Shown here piece after piece: positions 37,751-50,600 of a DNA stretch of 64,000 nt (its first letter is position 1; each line of letters starts with the position of its first letter). The translations under genes and the position numbers were made by a program. Below the pieces are notes generated by a model. It was not told where the DNA came from. It saw only the letters and a list, made by a program, of their open reading frames with translations, and did no database searches. This stretch comes from Paracyclopina nana (lineage: Eukaryota; Arthropoda; Copepoda; Cyclopoida; Cyclopettidae): positions 8,444,501-8,508,500 of the forward strand of contig JAGUCH010000002.1 in the NCBI GenBank assembly GCA_019096065.1, written 5' to 3'.

Positions 37751-37924
37751 CCCACAATAGAAATCCTCAGCAACTGCTAAAATGTCAAGCTTCGCTTACC
37801 ATCCATAGCCGAAATCTAGAGCATCAAGCTAAAGATGGGACGCGGCTCAGGTGTGTCTGATGGTAGGATGAAAAAAACTTTCCCTCGCTTTAAGTGGAGT
37901 TCTTCTTTTTATGGGACGTTAGAT

Positions 37925-39353
37925 CTAAAGTGCGTCAATTTTAATTATATGCTTTGCATCATCAAAATGAACAGCTGTCAAATCTTGTTTTACACGAGAG
38001 AAAAGGATCATGGTCTTAAGGGTGAGAAATAGCACACCAAAGGTATCACAGTCAAAAACAATAAAATGCACGGGCACCATTTGAGGGTCGCTGTAGTGCA
38101 AGTCAGCAATTTGGCCCTCTCCAATAAACCTATACAAACAAGATGAGTAACGTGTGCGAGCAGGAAGCTGAATGTCGGGGGGCAAGACAAAAGCTTGGGT
38201 GAGTTGAGCTGGTTCGCAAATACTGCTCAGGAGTCGAACTGATAATTCTTCGATGCCATCGATCAGGTCCTGACAAGAAGCCTCTCTCTGAAACGATTCC
38301 GTCATGACTATGGACTTGGTGAGGTCTGCCGTGAAAGTGACTTTGTTCATAGGAACGTTTGGGTCACCGGTGATCTTGATTCCCTCAATTTTCCCGTCGG
38401 AAGGATATCCTAATGATATGAATTCATGGCCGTGAGAGCCATAAATACCGACAAAAGTTCCACGGGGAATGGGCTTCTCTTGAGGATCAGGTCGAGGTAC
38501 AACGACCTCAGGAGGCAATCTGACGAAAGCATGGACAGCTCGGCAATTCATTTTTGTGTTGAATTTTTCTATGCATGGGCCAAGCAGAGTGAGTAATCTA
38601 AACGTCATTTCTTCGGCAAGGTCCGTAAATTTTTCACCCGTTTGAAAGTTGATGAAATTGACGAGCATTTCATGGAACTCTTGCGAATCACCTCCAAAGT
38701 CGTTCAGAGAAGAGAGATAAATGCTCAGTTTATCTTTGTGGTTCGGATTGACTACCATGAGAATATCTTCTTTTCCATCATTACCCTCGCAATCCAAGTA
38801 GAGTGACTTGTCCAGGCGAGTTAGCTGAATTCGAGAAGCACCTCTCTTGTCATCATATTCTCCCATAGAAATGCGAAGGAAATCTATCGACCGAAGATTG
38901 CCAAAAATGTCCCCAAGGGGAGGGGGAAACCACTCCATCAGCTTCAAGCTCCAATCCTCGTAGACACCCTGCACAATTAATATTTAGCCTTCTTATTCAT
39001 TTGATTAGTCCATTCAACAATTCGTATCTTACGTGGACAAGTGAGCCGTAATGGGAAAAGGATGTGCGCTGCCAAAGCCCAAGAGTTTGTCCGTATTTGT
39101 GTAGAACGGACTTGTAAAAATTGCTCGGAAATTTGCCATCGTCTTTACACTGACTGGAGCGTTGAAGGTCAATGTTAAATTCTCGCCATATTTTCTTCTC
39201 CCAAAAGAGTTCAATAGCAAAGACAGCGTACAACGCTTTGCAGGTTTGTGCCAATCGCAATCCATCGTTGATTGGAAGCTCCAAGAAGATGTTTATTAGT
39301 ATCTCAGGAGGCAGTGACGAAAACCGATCTTCATCAGCTTCCTTGCCTGCCAT
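37925..39353 (-). CDS. F-box protein, FBXO31-like
   Basis: Two exons, 39353-39033 and 38968-37925 (phase 0, GT-AG), encode 454 residues. It is the substrate-binding subunit of an SCF (Skp1-Cul1-F-box) ubiquitin ligase. The F-box is at about 11-52 (SLPPEILINIFLELPINDGLRLAQTCK) and is followed by LGLWQ, as in FBXO31. The C-terminal half matches the FBXO31 substrate domain in order: GIYGSHGHEF, then GIKITGDPNVP, then AFVLPPDI, and finally VHFIVFDCDTFGVLFLTLKTMILFSRV. The length is close to the usual 500 or so, with the vertebrate acidic insert missing. Mammalian FBXO31 acts in cell-cycle and DNA-damage control and in quality control of damaged C-termini; the same role here is inferred. The gene is divergent from Cdc25 with 1.3 kb between their starts. 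Confidence 0.85.
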
Positions 39354-40633
39354 TTTGTTTTGACAGTTTGCATAACCAGAGGAATCGAAAAGTTACCTCG
39401 AAATCTGGCCTTCATTCCAAATCCAATAATTTTTGTGCCCAAACTTTAGGAAAACTCACGCTCCTGACTTTCTTGTCAATTTACAGTCAATAATTAAATC
39501 AATCAAAATGTGCATTGGACCAAAACAAGAAATAATATAGAATAATGCTTTCACTGCGCCTTGAATTTAACAACTCGCTCTCGTCCCTTCAGAACTTTGT
39601 CGAGGTTGCGTGATTAGTTTTTTCATGAGTTCGATGCTCGCTCCAGGGCGAGACCGCGAACATCTGATGGAGAACAGTCGGACTATTGAAAGCTGGTCTT
39701 CCCGCTCGCTGCTGTTAACTGTCAAGATTCCGGCGCCATGCAGTACTGGCAATCATATGAGCGGGAAAAGCTGCTGCTGCAAAAAAAGGCATGCTGGGCC
39801 AATGACGATTATATGCGAATAGCAACCGGCCTTCACTCAAATAGACATTTTGCTTATAGATTTGCAAGCGGTAAAGTTTTCCAATTCCCTTTTGATACGA
39901 AAACTTTATTTTTGTCTAGATAGAACGATGTTTTGCTGACAATTAGGGCAATCGAATGAGATCACAGAAGTGTAGAAGTGCCACAGCTCTAAGATAGAAA
40001 TGAAGTTGATTCTAAGTGCGGAGGAGGATTGCGGGGTCCGCTTTTCCGTTCTATATGCCGAGGTATTGACCCCGTTGTTTTCGCTCGCAAAGTCGACGGA
40101 ATTTGAGCGCTCCCGGTCGGTTACTTACACAGTTGCACCCCAAGCCAAGCTTGAGGTTCCCGCATTGCGCCGCAACGACAGTTACTACTACAGAAGCATC
40201 CGAACCGGCTCTCGAGCTGCAATTCACCGTACGCGTGCACCAGCCTCACTAACGGAATGAAATTCCTTCACTAAGCCACTCTTTTTCAGCATCAATATCG
40301 AAAAGAGACTTTCCCTTTTCAACGGAACATTCGAACAATTTAAGCTCTTCCATTATTTTGTTCGCGAAATGAAAGGGCGCGCTTAAAAACAAATTAACAA
40401 TGATGGTAGCTGGCGTGTTGGGCCGCCTTTTGAAAAATTCGTAGTTTCTTTCTGGTGGAGTTCCAGCGCTCGCTCCAGCCGTTTCTCAGCAGCAGCAGCA
40501 GCCGCCGAGCAGAAGCAGCAGCGGGAGCATTGGAGCCGCTGCGGCTGCAAAAGGAAAAGCGGTTGTCAGCTCGTCGTCGTTGTTCTTGTACACACATTTA
40601 GCGCTAAAACTAGAATGCCCCAAATTTAACGTG
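39354..40633. other. Divergent intergenic region between FBXO31-like and Cdc25
   Basis: It must carry both promoters and 5' UTRs. The stretch from 40480 to 40633 is open and CAG/GCA-rich without an ATG in the Cdc25 frame, fitting a 5' UTR. An 86-codon open frame at 40000-40260 has an ATG but no recognised family, and I do not call it. Confidence 0.5.
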
Positions 40634-42249
40634 ATGGCGTCCAACGGAGGTTTTCTCAAAGACATCAGCAATTTGGCGAGCCGAAAGCTCGGGACGGCCT
40701 TCCCCGTGAACGTGGAAGATAAGGAGAATGCCGACCCGAGAACAAAGGCCATCCTGTCCGCCAAGAATGCTCCTCCGGAGCCCATCAAAGCGCCCCTCGT
40801 CGAGGACAACACTGACTCCGACAGCAGCCAGGATGGGTTCGACGTTACCGAGGACATCGTGCTGGACGAAGCCACCGTTTCGGACGACGATGACCTCAAT
40901 GGCACGGCCTCGGAGGCTGAGAAAAACGCATCGGCCGTGGAGGAACCCAGCCCACTCATCATGTCCAGCTTGCTTCACAGTCGCGTTATCTACAAGATCG
41001 AGGACGAGGCCGAACTTGGGAGCGACAACGGGGCATCACCCATGTTCCCCTTGCCCCAGGTGGCGGCGAGGCAGGAGAGGCGTAAGCTCGACTTCACCGG
41101 CATGGAGGCCTCACCTGTGTCCAACCTCGGGGCCGGCTTGGAAAAGAGCCCAGCCTCGGCCCAACGGAGGTTCATGCGCAGATGCATCTCGATGGTGGAA
41201 GGCGCCCAAAAGCTCCAGCTCAACACCTCCTCACCGGACTTGACTTCCAGCCAAGCCAGCAGCCGCCTGCAAGAAATGACATCGCCCTTAGCCAGGCCTT
41301 TTGCCAGCTTCAAAAGGCCCAACGCTCCGCTTCAGCCTTTGCAGCACAACAACCTTCCTGAGTGGCATCCCTCCAAGAAACTGCGTCGAGGCCTGTCTAT
41401 GCACGACAACAGGAACGTAGCGGCAAAGGACGAGGCTCAAATGTTGATCTCTAGGTCTGCCTCGACCTCGAACTTAGACAGCCCACAAATCGCAAAACCC
41501 ATGTTGCATTTGTCCCTATCGGAGTCGGAGGCCAACATAAAAAAAGCGTGTTCCCTGGCCGACGTCCCCAACCTCACTGGGGATAGGAGTCGCAGCCTAA
41601 GCTTACCAACTGTACCAGGAACAGGAAGGTCTGCCAAAAGCTTGGTGAACATCAACTGCCACACGGTGGCTGACCTCATTCGAGGCAAATACGACGACAA
41701 AATTGCTTCATACAGAATAATTGACGCACGATACTGCTACGAATTTAAGGGTGGTCACATACGAGGTGCCGAAAACTTTGGCACTTGGGACGAGGAAGCC
41801 TTTTTTAACGAGTTTCTGCCGAGGTCGCTCGGTGCGAGAAGAACATTACCCAGAGAGGATGAAAAGGCCCATATTCTAATTTTTCATTGTGAATTCTCGT
41901 CCGCAAGAGGTCCAGCTCTCATGGCTCTGCTCAGAAACAGGTACCGCGCTTAGTTTAGTCTTAAGCAACATTCAGTTCCTTTACACGTCTCTTCATATTT
42001 TTCAGGGACCGAGAATTGAACAAGGAAACCTATCCAGCTTTACACTATCCTGAATGCTACCTGCTAAGCGAAGGCTACAAGCAGTTTTACGAACACCACC
42101 CAGACCTATGTGAGCCCAAGGGCTATGTGCCTATGGCCCATCCCAATTTTGCTAGTGAGGAAAGGAAGTTCCATAAGAAGTCGCGGTCTTGGGCCCCCGG
42201 TGGGACCATTTCCCGTACTGGATCTAGCTCACGGCTGCTCAAACTGTAG
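40634..42249 (+). CDS. cdc25: M-phase inducer phosphatase Cdc25
   Basis: Exons 40634-41940 and 42006-42249 (65-bp intron, phase 2) encode 516 residues. Cdc25 removes the inhibitory Thr14/Tyr15 phosphates from cyclin-dependent kinases and so triggers mitosis. The C-terminal rhodanese-fold catalytic domain spans about 350-485: YRIIDARYCYEFKGGHIRGA and then the signature HCEFSSAR (418-425) with catalytic C419 and R425, followed by RGPALMALLRNRDRELN and YPALHYPECYLL. The N-terminal half is disordered and regulatory, with a KEN box at 30-32 (APC/C degron), an acidic Ser-rich stretch and several RxxS sites such as RSAST and RGLSM of the type bound by 14-3-3 proteins. The chosen start is the first ATG in frame. 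The signature has Ala (SSARGP) where vertebrate enzymes have Glu (SSERGP), which is outside the essential Cys and Arg. Confidence 0.93.
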
Positions 42250-42869
42250 CGAAATTATTATCATAACTTAATTGAATTATCTAGATAATTGAATTTCTGT
42301 AACGAAACAGCTTGTAGGTGAAGACAACTCTCCCATTTTTTATTATGATTCATTATTATTTACCCTCACACAGTTTTGTGATATATAATTGTAGGCCGAT
42401 TCCTTAGATTATCCGATATCGGCTCAATGGCATCCTCCTCTTATCTCATGGACAGAGATTTAAAAACTTCCAAGCTCTCCTCCATTCCCCCCTTTTTTTG
42501 ATTTTGTGTTATGACAAAGGCTGAAAAACGAAGACACGGAAGCCGCGACAAATGCAAACAAAAACACAGATTGATCTCAACAGCCTAGCAAAAAAAACTT
42601 TTTTCGAGCTCTATGAGTGCAAAATTAGCGAGTGAGTGCAAAAAAATCAAGTAACAGGAGAGTAAGCAGTTGATAATTTTTTAGTGCCGCCTTTTTTGGG
42701 ACCTAATTGAATGCCAACATAGGGCAATAATTTATACACTGTCCGATTCTGTTTTTGATTACTTGCCAATTTAAAATCAATAAATTGTTTTGGAACTTGA
42801 GCAAAATGGGCGTTTTTGCGTACCTTACAACTCCCGCTTATCGTTCACACTTGCCGAACTCAGTTCATC

Positions 42870-43408
42870 ATGGAGCTTTTGCAGGTCATCACTGTTGCTG
42901 TTTTTGCTCATGTAATTTCTGCTTCAGAAGCAAATGGCGAGTTGCCAGCAGACTTACGCGATCCTGTCCTCTTTTGTGAGGGCTGCTATGGTGTTATGTA
43001 CGAGATCGATGCCCTTATGCTCAAGCTGAAGCACTTGAAATTGAATCAAAGAGTCGTCCAGTCTATGAACGAAGTGTGCTCCAACGAACACTTGCGAAAA
43101 TATGTGTTCTCGCCGCCCAAAATGACCAAGGCAAATTGACCAAGACGCTTCCTCGCTAAACTCTTAACGATTGTTTTCTCATTGTTTTTTAGGTGTGCAA
43201 AGCTATGGTGGGACACTTTCGTGACGACTTGAAAATGTTTCTTCTGGACAAGTACCAACAGGGGAAAGTGCTCGAGGATCCGTATGAGCTCGTGAAGGAA
43301 TTCTGCATCGACAGAGGAACAAAATCGTGCTCAAATGAAAGCATTCCAAGCTTAGTGCGAAAGATGAGAGAAACGCAAAAATTGAAAGAAGATAAGGCAG
43401 AGCTCTAA
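42870..43408 (+). CDS. Canopy-like saposin-fold ER protein (DUF3456)
   Basis: Exon 1 is 42870-43130 and exon 2 is 43193-43408; 158 residues. A signal peptide (MELLQVITVAVFAHVISASEA) directs it to the secretory pathway. The Cys pattern fits canopy proteins: DPVLFCEGCYGVMYEID, then EVCSNEHL, VCKAMVGHF, FCIDRGTKSC. Canopy proteins are ER chaperone-type partners of receptors, but the client here cannot be read. The junction is odd: the best donor, after AAG at 43130, is GC rather than GT (a GC-AG intron). A GT at about 43103 also keeps frame but lies in poor context and would remove nine residues. The C-terminus (KEDKAEL) is close to, but not, a KDEL signal. Its stop codon overlaps that of the convergent minus-strand gene. 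Confidence 0.65.
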
Positions 43409-44165
43409 ATGTGCTTGGTGTATTTTCCTCCTATTTGTGCCAAATATAGAAGGACGTTTCCCTGTTTCTGGCTAGTTGACCGTTTCTTCTTCTTCTTCTT
43501 TCCTGGCGGAAACATTAGATTGAAGTTGTTGCCCACATTCTGATTGAGGCTAGTGACCGTATTTTTGTTGCTGCCAAAATTCAAGTTGACTCTGTTTAGG
43601 TTGTTATTGTTCGCGTTGATATTGTTATTGATGTTAAGAACGAGGGTGATGACTGCTGCAACGAAGCTCATGTAGCTCAGTGCATTTGCTCCACTTGCCA
43701 CTCCAAGACTCTGGCTGTGTTTGCACTTTTTTTTAGCAGGAGAATACTGGAAAAAGAAGCATGCTTCGTCACTCAAACGAACTTTTTCCCATAATAGTTG
43801 ATATAGCGTTTCAAAACTCGTTCAAATGCACATAATAATCTACAAAAAGCTATGAGCAGACATTACAAACGTGCAATTTTAACTAATTTTGTTCAAAACA
43901 CATTTGACCCTACTTTCTTAGCCATGCTATCTTTATGGGTGAAGAAATGTTCAAAAAGCTTAACTTGGGCCACCTGTACGTACTAGCGTAAGTGGCCATA
44001 AAAGCCTACCTGAAAAACTGCCTGTGACACTGCAGGCTCGGCTCGTCTCTCTCTTTCGTTGGGAAACACCTCCGAGATATTGTGAATTTGCAATATTTCT
44101 TGGTAAATACTAGCCAAATCACTTGCAACTTGCAAGTTCCTAGAAAATATTTGATCGAGATCCAT
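43405..44165 (-). CDS. Small one-pass membrane protein with Asn-rich tail, unknown function
   Basis: Exons 44165-44010 and 43746-43405 (GT-AG, phase 0) encode 165 residues. I do not recognise a named family. The first 52 residues are helical. A single hydrophobic segment (ALSYMSFVAAVITLVLNI) is followed by an Asn-rich run (NNNINANNNNLNRVNLNFG) and then a basic patch of KKKKKK. Asn-rich membrane proteins of this shape recur in arthropods as far as I recall, but I cannot name one. The TAG at 43407-43405 overlaps the TAA (43406-43408) of the canopy-like gene on the other strand, so the two 3' UTRs must overlap completely. Confidence 0.55.
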
Positions 44166-46698
44166 TGCGGAAAAAGTCCCGCTAAATCCGCTACTCGGCG
44201 CATAACGTTACTTTGCAGCGACGAAGGCTGCTACATCAGCTACAACTCTATAAGCCAAAGGCGTGAAGTCGCTAGATTCATTGCGCCATCTAGCCCGGCA
44301 ACTTGGTCAAGTACATTTGAGATAACTGCGCTACTTGGAGTACAAAAATTGGCATCAGTCGTTTGCCTATTGAAGCATTTTGGCCAACAACTGCATTAAC
44401 ATGACATAATCAAAAGACAAAATGGCACCCTTTTAAGCCATAAAAACATATGCAACTCACGCAAACTTTCAAGCTTTTCATTGTTGAAGCCAAATTTTTC
44501 TAGCCTAGCTCGGACGATCGGCCAATCAAATAGCAGCACGTAATCACTTGATAAGTTTCGCGCTCGACAGTTTTTGCAATAATACTCACTTGCTCACAAA
44601 GCGCCATCTAACGAAAAAGTTTCTCCCTCCGCTGGCTTATATTGCAGTGCAGTGGTTACCCTAAGAAGTGCATGAAGAAGTATTGAAAAGAAGAATTGAC
44701 TAGAGAAAGCTCTTTTGTCATGACTCATGCACTCGTTAATTGTTGTAGAAGTGTCTGAGCATAGCCTGTGACCCCTCGTTTTGTGCTTCAAGATGGCAAA
44801 ACATTACACCCTTATGCATTGAGCTTTAGTAAAGAACATGGCCAAAAACTGCTCGCTTAAGCCGCGATAAGTTTGATTGTTGAGTAAAGACGCTCTGTAA
44901 ATTCTAAGATCATAACGATTACTATCTTGCTCATTGCAAAGCTGTCAATTTCGAGATCATCACTGAACTAAGTTTAACAAAAATGGCAATTAAAAGGTCA
45001 CAAAAATCCGGGATCTTTGCCATTTATAAGATCGTTGTGATCTAAGCATCCCTGGACCCAAAAAAGAGTGATTCACTCACAGGACATGATAACCATTTGC
45101 TTTTATCGCCACCTATCAGTCAAATTCATTTCGATGATGCAATTCATTTTTCAGGTTTCCGCAATTGTGATAAAAATCCAAGATGTCGATGCATGCTTAT
45201 CAAGCGCAGTGATTTCAACTGAACACGTGTCACATCAACTATTCGATGAACTAGCCATGTGCAAGCTCCTTTCTCTCTTCTTGTTGCTATTTTTCCCATT
45301 CAACGTTGTCTTGAGATGCTTCAGGAAGTTGGCAACGGATAAAATTGTAGTAATGACCTGACATGGGATGCTTTCTTCAAGAAAGCCATTTTCAACTGTG
45401 TACAGTGGCTCAAAATGCCTTCATCACGCGCAAGGGAAAATAACTCGCGAAATCCTTGGAGTCAATTTTCATAGGGCCGTAACCTAAAAACTGACAATCA
45501 GAGTTCCCAAGTCCGCTAATTTCCGCAGCCAATATTGATGAATGATCATTAAAAGAGGTCTGATTGACCTCTCAATTGTTATACCTTAATTTCATTCGAT
45601 TCCAATCAAAAGTTATCGATGCCCAAAAATTGGGCAACAATGAATATTCTGCCATTTTCCTTGCTGAACACTTTTTCAAGCAAGTTTGATTTTGAAGTCA
45701 AATTTGAATCTGCATCTGTCAATTCAAGCCAGTTTTCACTCTTTTAATTGCCTAAAAGTCAACCAAATTAGAAACCGAAACATAAGCGGTTATATGAGAA
45801 TTCGGGCGATTTGGCGGATTTTCTCGTGCGCCTGAAAACGGCTTTTTGACCCACTGTGCAGTGGATACTTTTACTTGCGTGTCAGGATGACTCACACCGA
45901 CAGATGTGGCAAATAGCCAGAAACATGCTATACCACTTTGACACTAAACTTGAATATTGCTCCATATGCTGTAATCATCATCCATCCATCATTAATTCCA
46001 ATCTGATGAAAAAATATTCGATAAGACAAATAGATTTGGAAAAAAGTACAGCAATGTTTAAGCTTCCTACTGCACCCAATCGATAAAGGATAAAATGCGA
46101 CAACACATTACATGAACGACAAGATTTCATAAAGCCTTACAGAGTCAGGCACAAACGACTTCCATTTTCATAAGTACCAATATTTTTTTTTTGCCCAATG
46201 CTGTCAGTAATACAAACCATGATGAATGAAAGCCTTCAATATGAATAAGTATTCCAAACCTTTGTGCAACATTGGGGATAATATTGTAATGATTGCTTGA
46301 ATGCAGTTTTTTGGTTGAAAGCAGATGTGTGCATGTTGCTTTCTGAAATTCCTTATGTCTTGGCCTCTTAGACTACTTTGCTCGCCTAAGCCAGAAGCAG
46401 GGTCTATTCTTGTCTCACATGGCCAGCAGTAGAGCCTTAGGTTGTCCTTCTCAGCGCAGGCCATTGAGGCCGCGGAACTATTGCCAAGAGACAGCACTTG
46501 GGTTTGAAAGCCGTGCTACAGTAGCATTTGTACCCTCAGAACACTTCAAGAAGGTAAGCAATGCAGATCTATTCAACATAGTCTCTAACAGGAAAGAAGT
46601 GACATTAGAAAGTAAGCTAAGATTAAACGTTCGCACTTTGGCTCAGTGCGTTGTTACAATTCATAAAAGTTTTCTTCGCATACCTTGTTCTAAGAATA
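44166..46698. other. Intergenic, no supported gene
   Basis: Several open frames of 70-120 codons exist (for example 45068-45361 and 46410-46781), but none has a recognisable family, a good start context or splice partners. A 6-bp-stem hairpin GAGGTC...GACCTC lies at about 45556. Confidence 0.4.
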
Positions 46699-47480
46699 CC
46701 ATTTTTTGGGTATACTGGGCAAAGGCTAATCGGAAAAAGGCTATTTGGTGTAAGGCTAATTGGTTAAAGGCTAATTGGTAAAAGGCCAATTGGGCTAAGG
46801 CTACATTGGTAGAAGGCTATATTTAAAAGGCCAATAGCAGATGTTTTTGAGTGAAAATGTTTGATTAGTTCACAAGTGACATATCATTATCTTTTAGTTT
46901 TCCTTGTTAATTCTTAGTTTCATTATATTTTGTGACAAAAATTGCTTTTTTGGGCTTAGCTTAGGAATTCCTAAAAAGACTTGGATCTGTACAAAGGAAG
47001 ATTTTACAAACAAGACTTACTTGTCTTGACTTGACTGACCAAGCTGATTTAGCTTGTTGAGAATAAGCAAGACTTGATTCTCTTATCACCTAGGAAAATA
47101 ACTTTAATTTATTTTCAAGACACTAGGCCTTTCTCATGTTGCCAGAAGAAGCTAAGCTAAGGTAAAAAAGCTAAGCAAACCCGTAACATTTAAAGCAAAG
47201 CAGCTGCTTTTTTCAAATGTTGAGGAAAATTAGGCAATGAAAACCAGTTATTTCGCTCAACATTTATAAGATAAAGCTGAATTTCATTGCTGGAACTTCT
47301 ATGATCAAAATAGATGTCATTAAATGATTTGTGCTCTTGTAACGTTATGAATTTAGCCTTTTTTTGGTAGCCTTTCACCAATCTAGCCAATTGGCCTTTC
47401 ACCATTTTGCCTTTCACCAATTAGCCATACACCTAATTGCCTTTTACCGATTAGCCTTTAACGAGTAGAGCCCATTTTTT
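46699..47480. mobile_element. Foldback-type DNA element with perfect 9-bp TSD, upstream of myosin
   Basis: The element is 46708-47471, flanked by CCATTTTTT at 46699-46707 and again at 47472-47480. Each arm is about 110-120 bp. The left arm reads AAAGGCTAATCGG, then AAGGCTAATTGGT-type units of 14-15 bp; the reverse complement of the right arm has the same units in the same order at roughly 75-80% identity by eye. The centre has no coding capacity. The inverted arms built of short direct repeats and the 9-bp duplication match the foldback class. It ends 175 bp before the myosin start codon, so it could lie in or next to the promoter. Confidence 0.8.
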
Positions 47481-47645
47481 ACCTATGAAGCACTGCTCAC
47501 CAAATATGGTGCATTCCAGTTCCTAGAAGTTTTCTACACAAAACTATTTCAAAGACTACCATTTACCCCCTGTTAAGCAATGCTTCACCAACAGTGCTTT
47601 ATTCATAAGATAAATTTCTCAATAGAGTTCTGAAGAGCAGTCAAC

Positions 47646-50600
47646 ATGCCCGGCCATATCAAGAAGTCGGATGGACCTGATCCAGATCCATCTCCATGGT
47701 TGATCGTGTCTGATGAGCTCAAGATCAAGCTGAAGTCTAAGCCCTATGACCCCAAGAAGTCCTGCTGGGTTCCTGACAAGGCCACTCATGGCTACTTTGA
47801 GGGTCTCATAGAGTCCACCGAGGGTGACAAGGTCACTGTCAAACTCTTGGAAACTGGAGAGGTGAGATATTTCAATCTCAATATTAAGCACAGAAAAAAT
47901 TGATAATTATTGTCTATTTCAGTCCAAAGTTTTCAAGAAGGATCAAGTTGGCCAAGTCAACCCCCCCAAGTTTGACTGCTCTGATGATATGGCTGGTTTG
48001 ACATATCTGAATGATGCTTGTGTATTGTGGAACTCAGTGGTTAGGTACAAGAATGAGCTCATCTATACCTACTCTGGTCTTTTCTGTATTGCCATCAACC
48101 CTTACAAGCGTTTCCCCATCTACACCCAACGTACCATGGAAATCTACATTGGTATGAGGAGAAGCGAGTGCCCTCCCCACATCTTTGGTGTTGCTGAGGG
48201 CTCCTACCAAGGTATGATGAATGCTGGCAAGAACCAGTCTATCCTCATTACTGGAGAGTCTGGAGCTGGAAAGACTGAGAACACCAAGAAGGTTATCTCA
48301 TACTTTGCCAGCATTGGTGCCTCTGGCAAGAGGAAGGAAGGTGAACCTGGTCTTGAGGACAAGATTGTGCAAACTAACCCTGTGCTTGAAGCCTGGGGCA
48401 ATGCTAAAACTGTGAGGAATGACAACTCCTCCAGGTTTGGTAAATTCATCCGTATTTGGTTCAATGCTGGTGGCAAGCTGTCTGGTGCTGACATGGTGAC
48501 TTATTTGCTTGAGAAGTCTAGGTTGACCTTCCAGGCTACTCTTGAGCGTTGCTACCATGCCTTCTACAACATCATGTCTGACCAAGTTCCTGACTTGAAG
48601 GCAAAGGCATTCCTTTCTGACAACATCTATGACTATTGGTGGGTGTCTCAAGGAAAGGTCACTGTGGATTCCATTGATGACAAAGAGGACATGATGTTTG
48701 CTGATGAGGCTTTTGACATCTTGGGCTTCAGCAATGATGAGAAGTACAATTGCTACAAGCTCACAGCTGTTGTCATGCACATGGGTAACTTGACTAAGGA
48801 CTTTGTACCAGTGGGCAAGGAGGAGCAAGCTGAGGTCAAGGAGGAGACCAATGCCATTAAGATTGCTGACATTTGTGGAATTGACAGGGAATGGATGATC
48901 ACTTATTTCTGCAAACCAAAGCTAAAGGTCGGTACTGAATGGGTATCCAAGGGTCAGACTTGCAGTGGAGCTGCTAGCTCTGTCTCAGGTATTGGCCGCT
49001 CCATCTATGAGCGTACCTTCCGTTTCATTGTTGAAAAATGTAATGAAACCCTGGTTGACCCAACCATGAAGAAAGTTCAATACATTGGTTGCCTGGATAT
49101 TGCTGGCTTTGAGATCTTTGACTACAATGGCTTTGAGCAAATCTGTATCAACTTCTGTAATGAGAAGCTGCAGCAATTCTTCAACCAGCACATGTTTGTG
49201 CTGGAACAGGAGGAGTATGTGAAGGAAGGTATTGAATGGGCCAATGTTGACTTTGGTATGGATTTGCAAAAATGCATCACCATGTTTGAGAAACCCATGG
49301 GTCTCTTGGCCATTCTTGAGGAAGAGTCTCTCTTCCCCAAGGCTACTGATCAGTCCTTTGCTGCCAAGCTCCATGAAAACTTGCTGGGCAAATGTGAGAA
49401 CTTCCAAAAGGCTAACCCAAGGCCTGATCCTAATGCTCACTTTGCTGTCATCCATTATGCAGCAACTGTATCCTACAACTTGACTGGATGGCTTGAGAAG
49501 AACAAGGATCCCCTCAATGACACTGTTGTTGAGCTCATGAAGAATGGTAGCAATGCCCTTCTCGTTCAATGCTTCTATGACCATCCTGGTCAACCTCTTG
49601 AGGTCAAGAAAGACGGAGGTGGTGGTGGCAAGAAGAAGGGAGGTGGCAAAACTGTCTCCTCTTTCTACAAGGGCCAACTTGATGATCTCATGAAGACCTT
49701 GTACTCCACTGATCCATCCTTCATCCGTTGTGTGGTGCCCAACACCCACAAAATCCCTGGAGGAGTTGAGCCTGGTCTTGTCATGCATCAGTACCAATGC
49801 AATGGTGTGTTGGCTGGTATTGCTATTTGCAGGAAGGGCTTCCCCAACAAGATTGTCTACCCTGAGTTCAAGTCTCGTTACAATATATTGGCTGCAGCTG
49901 CTGTTGCCAGGGCAAAGAAGGATAAGGATGCAGCAAAGGCTGTCTTTGATACCATCAAATTGGAGGCTGAGAAGTACCGTTTGGGCCACACCAAGGTATT
50001 CTTCCGTGCTGGTATTTTGGGTTACATGGAGGAAGTTCGTGAGGACCGTATTGGTACTGTTCTGTCTTGGCTTCAGGCTCAAGCTAGAGGCAAGGCCTCT
50101 CGCTTGGTCTTCAGGAAAATGCAAGACCAAAAGTTGGCCTTGTACTGCCTCCAGAGAACCATTCGTAACTACTACATTGGTAAGACTTGGCTCTGGTGGC
50201 AATTGTGGTTGGCCATCAAGCCCAACCTCAAATGCACCAAATTTGCTCAATATAAGGCTGAGTATGAGGAAAAGATTGCCATTGCTGAGGCCAACATTGA
50301 CAAGGCCATTGCTGAATGCAACAAGGTCAAGGCAGTTTATGAGAGGTTGAGCAATGAAAAGAATGAATTGGTCCTTGCTCTCCAGAGTGGTGGATCTGCT
50401 GTTCAGGACATCATTGACAAGACCAATCGTATTGAGGCCATGAAGAATGATATCCAGAAGCAATTGGATGAGACTAACAACCGCATCCGGGGTGAGGAGG
50501 AAGCAATTGCCAACTTGGATGCTCAAGGCCAAAAAGTGAAGCAAGATGCTGACCGCCTTCGAGGTGAGATCAAAGCTCTTGAATCCACAATGGAGGCTTG

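Noticed and set aside
40728..41243. 171-codon Arg/Pro/Ser-rich frame overlapping Cdc25
   Set aside because: It is an alternative-frame shadow of GC-rich Cdc25 coding sequence.
45068..45361. 97-codon frame with a hydrophobic centre
   Set aside because: It is AT-rich chance hydrophobicity with no signal-peptide cleavage site, partners or family.
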